Positions 6,343 through 13,249 of a DNA stretch of 14,001 nucleotides are shown here, one piece after another. Numbering within the stretch: the first letter of the stretch is position 1; each line of letters starts with the position of its first letter. Under the pieces are notes generated by a model, which did no database searches, was not told the origin of the DNA, and saw only the letters and a list, made by a program, of their open reading frames with translations. Source of the DNA: DAOQAU01 sp964640325. Lineage in GTDB: Bacteria; Cyanobacteriota; Vampirovibrionia; Gastranaerophilales; Gastranaerophilaceae. The translations under genes were made by a program, and so were the position numbers. The DNA lies in contig CAZXID010000039.1 of the NCBI GenBank assembly GCA_964640325.1, positions 1 to 14,001 of the forward strand, given 5' to 3'.

Positions 6343-6377
6343 GAGGCGAAGGGCTTTTTTTTTCTATGCAAATAGTA

Positions 6378-6383
6378 TATAAT
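6378..6383 (+). promoter_or_regulatory. -10 box of the TPR gene; decides its start codon
   Basis: A perfect TATAAT with no good -35 (T-rich at 6355-6360). Predicted +1 is near 6390. This box overlaps an in-frame ATG at 6382, which therefore cannot be the start; the ATG at 6406, with GGAAGG at 6394-6399, is. Confidence 0.6.
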
Positions 6384-6405
6384 GTTTTTATATGGAAGGT
6401 TGAGT

Positions 6406-8040
6406 ATGAGTGAATTATTTTTTATCCTTTTTGTAATTGTCATAATAGTGGCGCTTATATATTTTGTTTACAACATAATGCTCAGTTCTGAAAAATCTCC
6501 AAGGGAAGAAGATTTACAAATAACATCGCATGATATTTTAGAGCAAGTGAATATTTTATATAAACAAAAAAAATATAACATTGTGGAAAGTCTTGCAAAA
6601 AAATATCTTGAAAAAAAACCTTCAGACTATGGCGTAAGAACTATTTTGGCAAAAACATTTTATGAAATGGGGAGAAAATATGAGGCAATGGAACATGCTA
6701 ATTATATTTGCCACCACCAACCAAAGAACTTTCCTATGAAAATTTTTGTTGCCAATTGCTACAATGATAACGGAAAACCTATGCAGGCAATTTCGGTCCT
6801 TACCGAATTACTTAATGAAGATTCGGGAAATGTAGTTGCAATAAAGGATTTAGCAAAACTTTATCTGGAAACAAATCAAAAAAAATCTGCCATAAAAATG
6901 CTCAAAAGGTTGGATGATTTTATTTACAGTAATCAAGAGAAAGTTAACAATAAAAATCTTATTGCAAAATTACACTCGGAATTCAGGGAATATGAAGAGG
7001 CAATCGAGCAGTATCAGGACATCTTACAAATATACCCTGCAGATGTTGCTGTGAAAAAAAATCTTGTTGATGCTTATAAAATGAACTCTGATTATGAATC
7101 GGCCATAGAGATTACGGAAGAAATTCTATCTCTCAATGTAAATGATGAAACCAATATTTGGGCTATTAAGCTTTTAATTGATTTGCATTCTGTCATAAAT
7201 GATTATGAAAAAGCAATGATGTATGCAAATATGTATAAAGAAAATCCCCTCTCTGACAAGGACAAGGCCACAGAAAATATAGCCAAAATACTCATGGATA
7301 CCGGACAAATAAATGAAAGCATTGATGTATTAAAAACTTTGACCGAAAAAAATCCCGAAGATACTGAAATTAAAAAAACTCTTGCAACGGCTTACGAATC
7401 TAATAACGATTTTGATTCAGCAATAGGAATTTATAAAAAAATTCTTGATGAAGCGGGTGTTGAAGAAATAAAAAAAGTTCACCTGGAAATGAGTAATTTG
7501 TATTCTAATTGGGCCATGTATTTATTTAACCAAGGGGATAATGATACTTGTTTCAAAAAATTTGCTTTGGCAGTTCAATACGATGTGGACAATCCTCAAA
7601 TTTATTATAAATTAGGTGCTATAAATCAACTTATTAAAAACTATAATCAGGCGATTTCTCAATATAAAAAAGCTATAGAATTAGACAGCGCAAACGCCAG
7701 TTATTATTATTCCATCTCGGAGTGTTATGAAGCAATAGGTAATGTTTATGAACAAAAGCAAGCATTACTCAATTGTGTAAAATACGATATTAAAAATTCA
7801 AGAGCATATTTCAATCTTGCGGTTTTGTATGATACTCAAAGAGACATGGCAAATTCGATAGAATTTTTACATAAAGCTCTTTCTATAGACGAAAATTATA
7901 TCGAGGCCAAATATAAACTGGCTCTTTTATTGGAAAACAAAGGAGAGGTAGATACTGCAATAGAAATGTATGAAAGCATTCTTAAGATTGATCCTTTGAA
8001 TGAAAGTGCTAATAATAACCTAAAAATGCTAAAATCATAG
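6406..8040 (+). CDS. membrane-anchored TPR repeat protein
   Basis: A 544-aa protein starting at ATG 6406 (GGAAGG SD six bases upstream). Residues 4-26 form one hydrophobic helix anchoring the protein, followed by a charged linker. From about 40 to the C terminus it is continuous helix pairs of about 34 residues with TPR-type positions, for example EEAIEQYQDILQIYP, NQAISQYKKAIELDSANA and DTAIEMYESILKIDPLNE. I count roughly 13 to 14 units. The long repeat domain probably faces the cytoplasm and acts as a protein-binding scaffold. The layout recalls LapB/YciM, but there is no C-terminal rubredoxin-like CxxC pair, so I do not assign that function. It ends two bases before the stop of the convergent SH3-like gene, with no room for a terminator. 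Confidence 0.9.
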   Translation: MSELFFILFVIVIIVALIYFVYNIMLSSEKSPREEDLQITSHDILEQVNILYKQKKYNIVESLAKKYLEKKPSDYGVRTILAKTFYEMGRKYEAMEHANYICHHQPKNFPMKIFVANCYNDNGKPMQAISVLTELLNEDSGNVVAIKDLAKLYLETNQKKSAIKMLKRLDDFIYSNQEKVNNKNLIAKLHSEFREYEEAIEQYQDILQIYPADVAVKKNLVDAYKMNSDYESAIEITEEILSLNVNDETNIWAIKLLIDLHSVINDYEKAMMYANMYKENPLSDKDKATENIAKILMDTGQINESIDVLKTLTEKNPEDTEIKKTLATAYESNNDFDSAIGIYKKILDEAGVEEIKKVHLEMSNLYSNWAMYLFNQGDNDTCFKKFALAVQYDVDNPQIYYKLGAINQLIKNYNQAISQYKKAIELDSANASYYYSISECYEAIGNVYEQKQALLNCVKYDIKNSRAYFNLAVLYDTQRDMANSIEFLHKALSIDENYIEAKYKLALLLENKGEVDTAIEMYESILKIDPLNESANNNLKMLKS

Positions 8041-8042
8041 CC

Positions 8043-8681
8043 TTATTTAATGAAAGGGAATAAGTATATTTCTCCATTAGTATTGCGCCACTGAACCCAG
8101 CCTATTTTCTGAAATTTTTCAATATCGAAGACGCTTATTAAAATCCAATTCCCTTTTGTTGTAGTGAGTTTTATTGTTTCCGGTAATTTAATTCTGCCCA
8201 AAACTTGTCCGTTATTATCGTTTGAGCTATATATGGTTTTTGCATTTTCAGGGGCATCTTTAAGATAGTAAAGCCCGTATTTCCTTCCGTAGTTGTTGAA
8301 AAAGGTTCGCCAGTTAGAAAATTTGAGCTCATCATCTTTTTTAATCCAACCGGTTTGACTGTTATTTCTGTTGAAAATAACTTGAACCCAGTTTTCGTTT
8401 TCATCTGTTACAAGTAGAAGTGCCAAATCTTTTTTAGGCAAAAATACGACAAAAAGATTGCTTGCAGAAATATCAGGCGAGTCGAAATTTTTGCTGTCCC
8501 AGTTTATATTGATTAAAAGAGGAGAATTTTGATTAGGTTCTTTATAAATTTTTATGTCATGCGATGCCTGATAAACCCCTATCGAATTTGGGCTTATGTT
8601 ATTTACGTAATATGGCATTACATCCGCCTTCGCGGCGGTTATTCCAAATATCAGAGCCAGTAATATCAGAAATTTTTTCAT
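8043..8681 (-). CDS. exported SH3-like domain protein
   Basis: A 212-aa protein with a signal peptide (MKKFLILLALIFGITAAKA, cleavage after residue 19). Two regions look like bacterial SH3 folds: about 40-120, ending in ENWVQVIF and TGWIKKDDE, and about 150-212, with VLGRIKLPETIKL, GNWILISVF and IGWVQWRN. The W-V/I plus GW-I/V pairs are typical of SH3b modules in periplasmic or wall-associated proteins, which often bind peptidoglycan. No catalytic domain is attached. The SD is strong (GGAGG at 8687-8691, five bases before the ATG). The gene begins 19 bases after pheT with no intervening promoter or terminator, so it is probably the second gene of that operon, although the functions have no obvious link. 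Confidence 0.8.
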   Translation of the reverse strand: MKKFLILLALIFGITAAKADVMPYYVNNISPNSIGVYQASHDIKIYKEPNQNSPLLININWDSKNFDSPDISASNLFVVFLPKKDLALLLVTDENENWVQVIFNRNNSQTGWIKKDDELKFSNWRTFFNNYGRKYGLYYLKDAPENAKTIYSSNDNNGQVLGRIKLPETIKLTTTKGNWILISVFDIEKFQKIGWVQWRNTNGEIYLFPFIK

Positions 8682-8700
8682 AAAAACCTCCGGTTAAAAA

Positions 8701-11202
8701 TTATACCCTGAATGTAAGTTTTTCAAAAGTTTTTTCCAAATTGTTTTTTATTGAATTCATTTGAACATCAATAATTTCATCTGTCAAGGTGGCTTGTTCA
8801 TCTTGCATTTTTATTCTAAAAGCAACACTTTTGAAGCCTTTTTCAATATTTTCACCTTGATAAACATCAAAGATTTCACAGTTTTTGAAAATATTTTGCT
8901 GAACTGATTTTTTAATAGCTTTTTGAAGCTCTTCGCAAGAAACGCCCTGAGGCACAACAAATGCTAAATCTCTTTGAACCTCAGGAAATTGCGGCAGTTT
9001 TTTGTATTTTGTCGTGCTCGGATTAATCGCTTTTATTATTTCTTCAAGGTTTATTTCAAACAAAAATGCTTCCTGATTGAGTTTGAGTTTATCCCTTAAA
9101 ATCGGATGAATTTGCCCGAAATATCCTATTTCTAAAAGATTTTTGCCCAAAATAACCACGCTGGCGCTTTTATGAGTATGCAAAAGTGATACCCCTCTGA
9201 ACCCTTGCGGAAGGTGGGTTAGGAGTGATGGGTCATTGCAAGACTTGAGCTGAATCCTGTTTGAAATACCAAGTTCATTAAATAATTTTTCAAAAATACC
9301 CTTGAGGGTAAAGAAATCTGTGCCTTGAGTTTTTTGCCACTTGGAATTTTGGATTTCGCCTGTTATGCAACCTGCAAGCATTTTTATTTCATCTACACCC
9401 GAATTTTTTTCATCTGCCGGTGTGTTTTTGAAATAAACTTTTCCTATTTCATAAGCCCAGAAATTCTTTTGTCCTTTGTCGTAATTGTCTTTCAAGCAGT
9501 TAAGTATATTTGCGCTTAAGGTTTGGCGAAGCATAGTAAATTCTTCACTTTGAGCATTTTCGACTTCTACGGCTTTTTCTTTATCGTATTGGACTGAAAA
9601 CTGTGCTAAAAATGGTTTTCCGATTAAGGAAGATGTTATAATTTCATTTAACCCCGATGAAAGCAGGATTGAGTGAATTTGTTTCAGGGTTTTTTCTTCA
9701 AGAGAAATTATAGGTGATTCATTTTTACCCGGAAGTGTCGGGGCTATTTTATCATAGCCGTTTATTCTTGCTATTTCTTCTATTAAATCAATCTCGCGGG
9801 TAACGTCATTTACCCTGAAGGAAGGTACTTCAAATTTTGCGGCAACTTCATTTTTACCAAGTGTTTTGAATCCGAGCTTTTCTAAAATTGAAATACATCT
9901 TTGGGCGGGTATTTCACAGCCGAGAATCCTTTTAACCTGAGCAAATCTTAGTGTTATTTCTGGTTTTTCAATTTCATTTTGCCCGTCATCAACCATTCCG
10001 ACAACCTTTGCTCCTGAATGTTCAGCTAAAAGCTGCATTGCGCGCATCAAGGCAGGTTTTACAGCCTCTATATCAACTCCTCGCTCAAACCTTGCGCAGG
10101 CATCTGAGCGGTAGCCCACACTATGAGAACTTTTTCTGTTGCTTGCGGGTGTAAAATATGCCGCTTCAAGTGCGATTGAATTTGTATTTGAATCAACTTC
10201 CGAGTTTTGTCCGCCAAAAACTCCTGCAAGACAGACTCCTTCTTCTTTTGTAGCAATAAGCACGCTATCTGTTGTAAGTTCTCTTTCAACGCCATCAAGG
10301 GTGGTTATTTTTTCGCCCTGCTTTGCTCGCCTTACGCATAAATATCCTTTTAATTTTTTCAAATCAAAGGCATGAAGCGGGATTCCATATTCCAAAAGTA
10401 CGTAGTTTGTAATGTCAACGACATTGTTTATCGCTCTTATTCCTGATGCTATAAGTCTTTTTTGCATCCAAGACGGTGACTGTTTTATTGTTATGTTTTC
10501 TAAAATTCCGATTGAATAATATTTACAAACTTCAGGGTCGATTATTTCCACTTTGAACTTGTCTGTGGATAAGTCCATTGTACTTTCAAGCGGCGAGAAT
10601 TTAAGTTCCTTATCAAATATAGCGCAAAGCTCTCTTGCGATTCCGATAACAGACATTTCGTCTCCGCGGTTTGCGGTGGGTGTGCAGTGAAAAATAATGT
10701 CTTCTTCCAGTCCCAAGATTTCTTCAAGCGGTTTTGCGATTTCGACATTTTTTAAAAAGCGGTTAAGGATTAAGATTCCGTCTTCGCTTTGATAATTTCT
10801 GTCGGATAACCCCAATTCATCTGATGAACAGAGCATGCCTTCGGATTTTACGCCTCTTATTTCGGCAGGTGTTAGGGTGAACATTTCACCGGTTTTTCTT
10901 GAAAATACTTCAGAGCCCACAGATGCGTAGGGGATAATTTGTCCTTCTTCGATGTTTTGCGCTCCGCAAACTACTGTTTTTTGTTCTTTTCCGATATCAA
11001 CAGTGACAAGATGAAGTTTATCCGCGTTAGGGTGGGCATCAATTTTAAAAATTTTTGCGGTAATTATATTTTTAAATTGAGGTTTAAAATGTTCGACATC
11101 TTCGACTTCAAGCCCGCTCATTGTAAGCTCATGGGCGATTTGTTTTTCGTCAATGTCACTTAAATCAACAAATTCGTTCAACCAGTTTAAAGATACTTGC
11201 AT
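8701..11202 (-). CDS. pheT: phenylalanine-tRNA ligase beta subunit
   Basis: Beta chain of the alpha2-beta2 enzyme that charges tRNA-Phe; it binds the tRNA and edits mischarged Tyr. At 833 aa it is full length. Domains in order: B1 start with the typical LNWLNEFVDL; an EMAP-like tRNA-binding domain at about 39-148 with HPNADKLHL and RGVKSEGMLCSSDELGL; the B3/B4 editing domain about 215-390 (INNVVDITNYVLLEYGIPLHAFD); the B5 domain about 410-485, ending DLIEEIARINGYDKI; a catalytic-like core; and the C-terminal anticodon-binding ferredoxin-fold domain about 735-833, beginning KLPQFPEVQRDLAFVVP. The start at 11202 follows a GGGGAA SD-like site. pheS, the usual upstream partner, is absent; instead a repeat and a lipid acyltransferase gene lie upstream. 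The SH3-like gene follows by 19 bases. Confidence 0.97.
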   Translation of the reverse strand: MQVSLNWLNEFVDLSDIDEKQIAHELTMSGLEVEDVEHFKPQFKNIITAKIFKIDAHPNADKLHLVTVDIGKEQKTVVCGAQNIEEGQIIPYASVGSEVFSRKTGEMFTLTPAEIRGVKSEGMLCSSDELGLSDRNYQSEDGILILNRFLKNVEIAKPLEEILGLEEDIIFHCTPTANRGDEMSVIGIARELCAIFDKELKFSPLESTMDLSTDKFKVEIIDPEVCKYYSIGILENITIKQSPSWMQKRLIASGIRAINNVVDITNYVLLEYGIPLHAFDLKKLKGYLCVRRAKQGEKITTLDGVERELTTDSVLIATKEEGVCLAGVFGGQNSEVDSNTNSIALEAAYFTPASNRKSSHSVGYRSDACARFERGVDIEAVKPALMRAMQLLAEHSGAKVVGMVDDGQNEIEKPEITLRFAQVKRILGCEIPAQRCISILEKLGFKTLGKNEVAAKFEVPSFRVNDVTREIDLIEEIARINGYDKIAPTLPGKNESPIISLEEKTLKQIHSILLSSGLNEIITSSLIGKPFLAQFSVQYDKEKAVEVENAQSEEFTMLRQTLSANILNCLKDNYDKGQKNFWAYEIGKVYFKNTPADEKNSGVDEIKMLAGCITGEIQNSKWQKTQGTDFFTLKGIFEKLFNELGISNRIQLKSCNDPSLLTHLPQGFRGVSLLHTHKSASVVILGKNLLEIGYFGQIHPILRDKLKLNQEAFLFEINLEEIIKAINPSTTKYKKLPQFPEVQRDLAFVVPQGVSCEELQKAIKKSVQQNIFKNCEIFDVYQGENIEKGFKSVAFRIKMQDEQATLTDEIIDVQMNSIKNNLEKTFEKLTFRV

Positions 11203-11236
11203 TTTTAATTCCCCGCTAAAATTCTTCTGTATTGAG

Positions 11237-11263
11237 TTTATAATAAATCAAAAACAATGTAAA
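11237..11263 (-). promoter_or_regulatory. candidate pheT promoter
   Basis: TTTACA (11258-11263) and TATAAA (11237-11242) on the minus strand, but only a 15-base spacer, shorter than usual. It would give a leader of about 28 bases. No T-box or attenuator is seen. Confidence 0.4.
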
Positions 11264-11276
11264 TGATTTTTATAGT

Positions 11277-11380
11277 AAGCAGGTCAGACAATGTCTGTAT
11301 TTACATTTGTCAAACGGTACTTGATCTACAATTAACTTATAAACTTATAAACTTTTCAGCCTCTAATCCATTCAACCTTA
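11277..11380 (-). repeat. composite repeat: stop-rich segment plus double hairpin (copy 2)
   Basis: Begins right after the TAA of the acyltransferase gene with TAAGGTTGAATGGATTAG and ends in GTTTATAA (duplicated here) and GTTAATT. The hairpin unit (11280-11328) has the same 20-9-20 layout and identical TTTACATTT loop as the copy at 4731-4779. The arms are partly decayed, for example GTCAGACA/TGTCTGTA with one mismatch. Together with the pheT leader it fills the gap 11203-11380; no other feature is seen there. Confidence 0.75.
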
Positions 11381-12205
11381 TTAAACCCCCGAGCCCTTGA
11401 TTTCGATTTTTTTGAGGCGTTGTTCGATTTTGCGGTACCATCTTAATTTTTGTTGAAAAAGCGTTCTGTAGCCTTTAAAATTGCCGATTGATACGTCTCG
11501 ATTTTGACTGTCGCAAAGATTTTCCAATAATTTTGCAAGATGGATGGACAAATCTTTTCTGTCGGTTTTTACCTCATTAAAAGGAATTATGTCGCCGATT
11601 TCAACAAGTACTTCGGGACGGTCTGCGCGCAAGAAAAAATAATTAACCGCAATCGGTACCAAGTTTACTTTGCCGTATTTTTTTACTGCTTTTTGGATGA
11701 TATAGGCAAGCCCTGTTTTAAATTCAATCGGTCTGTAATTTGGGGGCTTAATGATTCCTTGGGGGAAAATATATAAAACATTATTCAAATTTTCGATTAC
11801 ATCAACCGAATAGGTAAGTGCTTCCATTGATGCCTGAGCAGATTTTTTGTTTACCGAAAATGCACCGCCGCGACGCAAAAGCGGAAAACGGTTAAGTTCT
11901 TCCACCATTAGCCTGATTTCTTTGTCAAAAACTCTTGCGCAAAGATTGTAACCTACAATTCCGTCCCACCAGTTTGTATGAGGGGCAAAAGCTATTGTCG
12001 GAATATTTTTATCGCGTTTTTCAAATTTTTCGCAACCCTTATAACGCAGTGCAAAAAATCTGTTTTCGAGCATCCCAAAGAAAAACCTGTTTGCCACCCA
12101 AAGCCAGAAGGGTGAAGTTCTTGCGGGTTTAAACTCCTCTTCCTGATTTCTCAATTTTGTAGGTGGGACCTCAGGATATAAATCTTCCATTTCGTCAACG
12201 ATCAT
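11381..12205 (-). CDS. lysophospholipid acyltransferase (PlsC/LPLAT family)
   Basis: A 274-aa membrane-associated acyltransferase that probably transfers a fatty acyl chain to a lysophospholipid or related glycerolipid. The catalytic H-x4-D is His76-Asp81 (APHTNWWDG). Block II appears as LRRGGAFSVNKKS (about 110-122). Block III is FPQGIIKPPNYRP (147-159); the family usually has FPEG, so the Glu is replaced by Gln. Block IV is NLVPIAVNY (181-189). A long aromatic N-terminal helix (about 32-52) may sit on the membrane. The exact substrate cannot be told. The start ATG at 12205 lacks an SD and falls exactly on the predicted +1, so this is another leaderless candidate; an in-frame ATG five codons later also lacks an SD. 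It is divergent from the riboswitch operon. Confidence 0.88.
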   Translation of the reverse strand: MIVDEMEDLYPEVPPTKLRNQEEEFKPARTSPFWLWVANRFFFGMLENRFFALRYKGCEKFEKRDKNIPTIAFAPHTNWWDGIVGYNLCARVFDKEIRLMVEELNRFPLLRRGGAFSVNKKSAQASMEALTYSVDVIENLNNVLYIFPQGIIKPPNYRPIEFKTGLAYIIQKAVKKYGKVNLVPIAVNYFFLRADRPEVLVEIGDIIPFNEVKTDRKDLSIHLAKLLENLCDSQNRDVSIGNFKGYRTLFQQKLRWYRKIEQRLKKIEIKGSGV

Positions 12206-12211
12206 AAATCT

Positions 12212-12240
12212 ATATTACTAAATTTTTTTATATTTGTGAA
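12212..12240 (-). promoter_or_regulatory. promoter of the acyltransferase gene, predicted leaderless
   Basis: TTCACA (12235-12240), a 17-base spacer and TAATAT (12212-12217) on the minus strand, then exactly six bases to the ATG. Confidence 0.55.
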
Positions 12241-12288
12241 TAGCTGAATTGGTTTTTTTAATGAAAGTTAACCCAAGTTTATATTTAA

Positions 12289-12317
12289 TTGACTTTGAAA
12301 AGACCTTTGAGTATGAT
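12289..12317 (+). promoter_or_regulatory. promoter of the riboswitch-controlled operon
   Basis: TTGACT (12289-12294), 17-base spacer, TATGAT (12312-12317), each 5/6 to consensus. The predicted +1 is 12324, the first base of the aptamer closing stem. Confidence 0.75.
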
Positions 12318-12323
12318 TAATTA

Positions 12324-12478
12324 ACGAGGAAATGGAGCTAACATCTCCAGCTGTGCCGCAACCGTTATAGCCGGAAGACTCGTATTAAATAACTCACAAA
12401 ACTTCGAGCTAAAGTTTATGTGGAAAAGATTAGTCTTTTTTTACTTAATTCTCGAAGTGGTAAAAAAGGGCTTTTTTA
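12324..12478 (+). promoter_or_regulatory. compact cobalamin-type riboswitch and expression platform
   Basis: The aptamer (12324-12383) contains CCGCAACCGTTATAGCCGGA, close to the conserved B12-box region (CCCGCcACTGTgA...CGGAAGaC). Paired elements: closing stem ACGAG/CTCGT (12324-12328, 12379-12383); purine joining segment GAAA; P4-like TGGAG/CTCCA around a CTAACAT loop; and P5-like GCTGT/ATAGC (12350-12354, 12367-12371). The outer P1/P2 helices usual in the family are absent. Downstream, ACTTCGAG (12401-12408) pairs with CTCGAAGT (12451-12458). A nested CTAA/TTAG hairpin exposes TGTGG (12419-12423), which could pair with L5 CCGCA (12356-12360) as a kissing loop. An AAAAGA-TTAG-TCTTTT hairpin with a T-run (12424-12442) could be a weak terminator. 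The SD-like AAAGGG (12465-12470) precedes the ATG by 8 bases. Ligand identity is inferred from similarity of the core only. Confidence 0.75.
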
Positions 12479-13249
12479 ATGCAATTACCACTTTCATCAT
12501 TGAATAAATCAAAAATCGGAACGTGTCCGCACGGACTTCCACAAGGTGCTTGCCCCATTTGCTCAGGCATGGGAGGTGGCGGCGGTGCAAAACGAGAGAT
12601 TAAGTCAAAGCCCGATGAAATGACTTGGGATGAGTGTTTTGCCATTGGACAAATGCTTAAAGCACAAAAACTTGCCCAACAGCAAAGACAACAAGGTATT
12701 GAACAACAACTTAGCGTGCCCCTTAATTTCGGGGCAAGATTGGCAAATGTTTCGCAAAATATCGCTTTATTCTCTCAAAAAGTTGCTAATTTTGCCCAAA
12801 AAGCTCAAAATTTACCAAATATTATTTCAAAACCCGTTGTTTTTATCTTAAATAAAATCGCATTACCGATTTTGAATTTAATTAAAGATTTGCCTTTGGT
12901 CATAAATAAAGCGATTAATTTTATCAGAGAAAAACTGGCAGATATATCAGATAAATTAAATGCAATGTTCGGAGAGTTAAAAAATTCTACCGAAAAAAAA
13001 GTTTCTGATTTTCTAAAAGACTTTAAAAAACGCATAAAATCCATATTCGATTTACCTGATTTATCAAAGCTAGATGATGAAGATAAAAAAATTGAGGAAG
13101 ATAAAAGAATATTTGAATTTAAAAAGTACTTAAATAAAAACGTCATGCTGAACTTGATTCAGCATCTCAAGAGAAAAAATGAGACCCTGAAACAAGTTCA
13201 GGGTGACGTGATTAATAATAAGAAAGCGAACGTAAAATATGAAAACTAA
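12479..13249 (+). CDS. unrecognised protein with C-x-H-x6-C-x2-C motif, under riboswitch control
   Basis: I do not recognise this 256-aa protein. The N terminus has TCPHGLPQGACPICSGMGGG: Cys16, His18, Cys25 and Cys28 look like a small metal site (zinc knuckle-like), followed by a glycine hinge (30-36). Residues about 50-80 are Gln-rich and helical. From about 85 to 215 come long amphipathic helices rich in Lys, Asn, Ile and Phe, with a hydrophobic stretch near 115-142 that may lie on or in a membrane. No signal peptide. Residues about 222-244 (VMLNLIQHLKRKNETLKQ...) are encoded by a palindromic repeat, so the native C terminus may have been altered. The gene ends 11 bases inside the next gene, implying coupled translation. 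The upstream cobalamin-type riboswitch is the only functional clue: expression is probably tied to B12 status. Confidence 0.75.
   Translation: MQLPLSSLNKSKIGTCPHGLPQGACPICSGMGGGGGAKREIKSKPDEMTWDECFAIGQMLKAQKLAQQQRQQGIEQQLSVPLNFGARLANVSQNIALFSQKVANFAQKAQNLPNIISKPVVFILNKIALPILNLIKDLPLVINKAINFIREKLADISDKLNAMFGELKNSTEKKVSDFLKDFKKRIKSIFDLPDLSKLDDEDKKIEEDKRIFEFKKYLNKNVMLNLIQHLKRKNETLKQVQGDVINNKKANVKYEN
13141..13208. repeat. palindromic repeat inserted in the coding sequence
   Basis: A 68-base element: two 28-base arms around a 12-base A-rich loop. Each arm holds its own palindrome (ATGCTGAA-CTTGA-TTCAGCAT and ACCCTGAA-ACAAG-TTCAGGGT), and the arms also pair with each other starting CGTCA/TGACG. 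The translated peptide LNLIQHL...ETLKQVQGD is a pattern I know as repeat-derived in many unrelated bacterial annotations. Confidence 0.85.

Noticed and set aside
6382..6405. Earlier ATG for the TPR protein at 6382.
   Set aside because: It lies within the TATAAT box, upstream of the predicted transcription start; ATG 6406 has its own SD.
6406..8040. LapB/YciM lipopolysaccharide assembly protein.
   Set aside because: Membrane anchor and TPRs fit, but the C-terminal rubredoxin-like metal domain is missing, so only a TPR scaffold is claimed.
11203..11280. T-box or phenylalanine attenuator before pheT.
   Set aside because: No T-box core sequence, no Phe-rich leader peptide and no terminator hairpin in the short leader.
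12805..13146. Minus-strand open frame of 113 codons, Ser/Phe-rich, opposite the riboswitch-controlled gene.
   Set aside because: Low-complexity shadow of the Lys/Asp-rich plus-strand gene; no promoter or SD seen.
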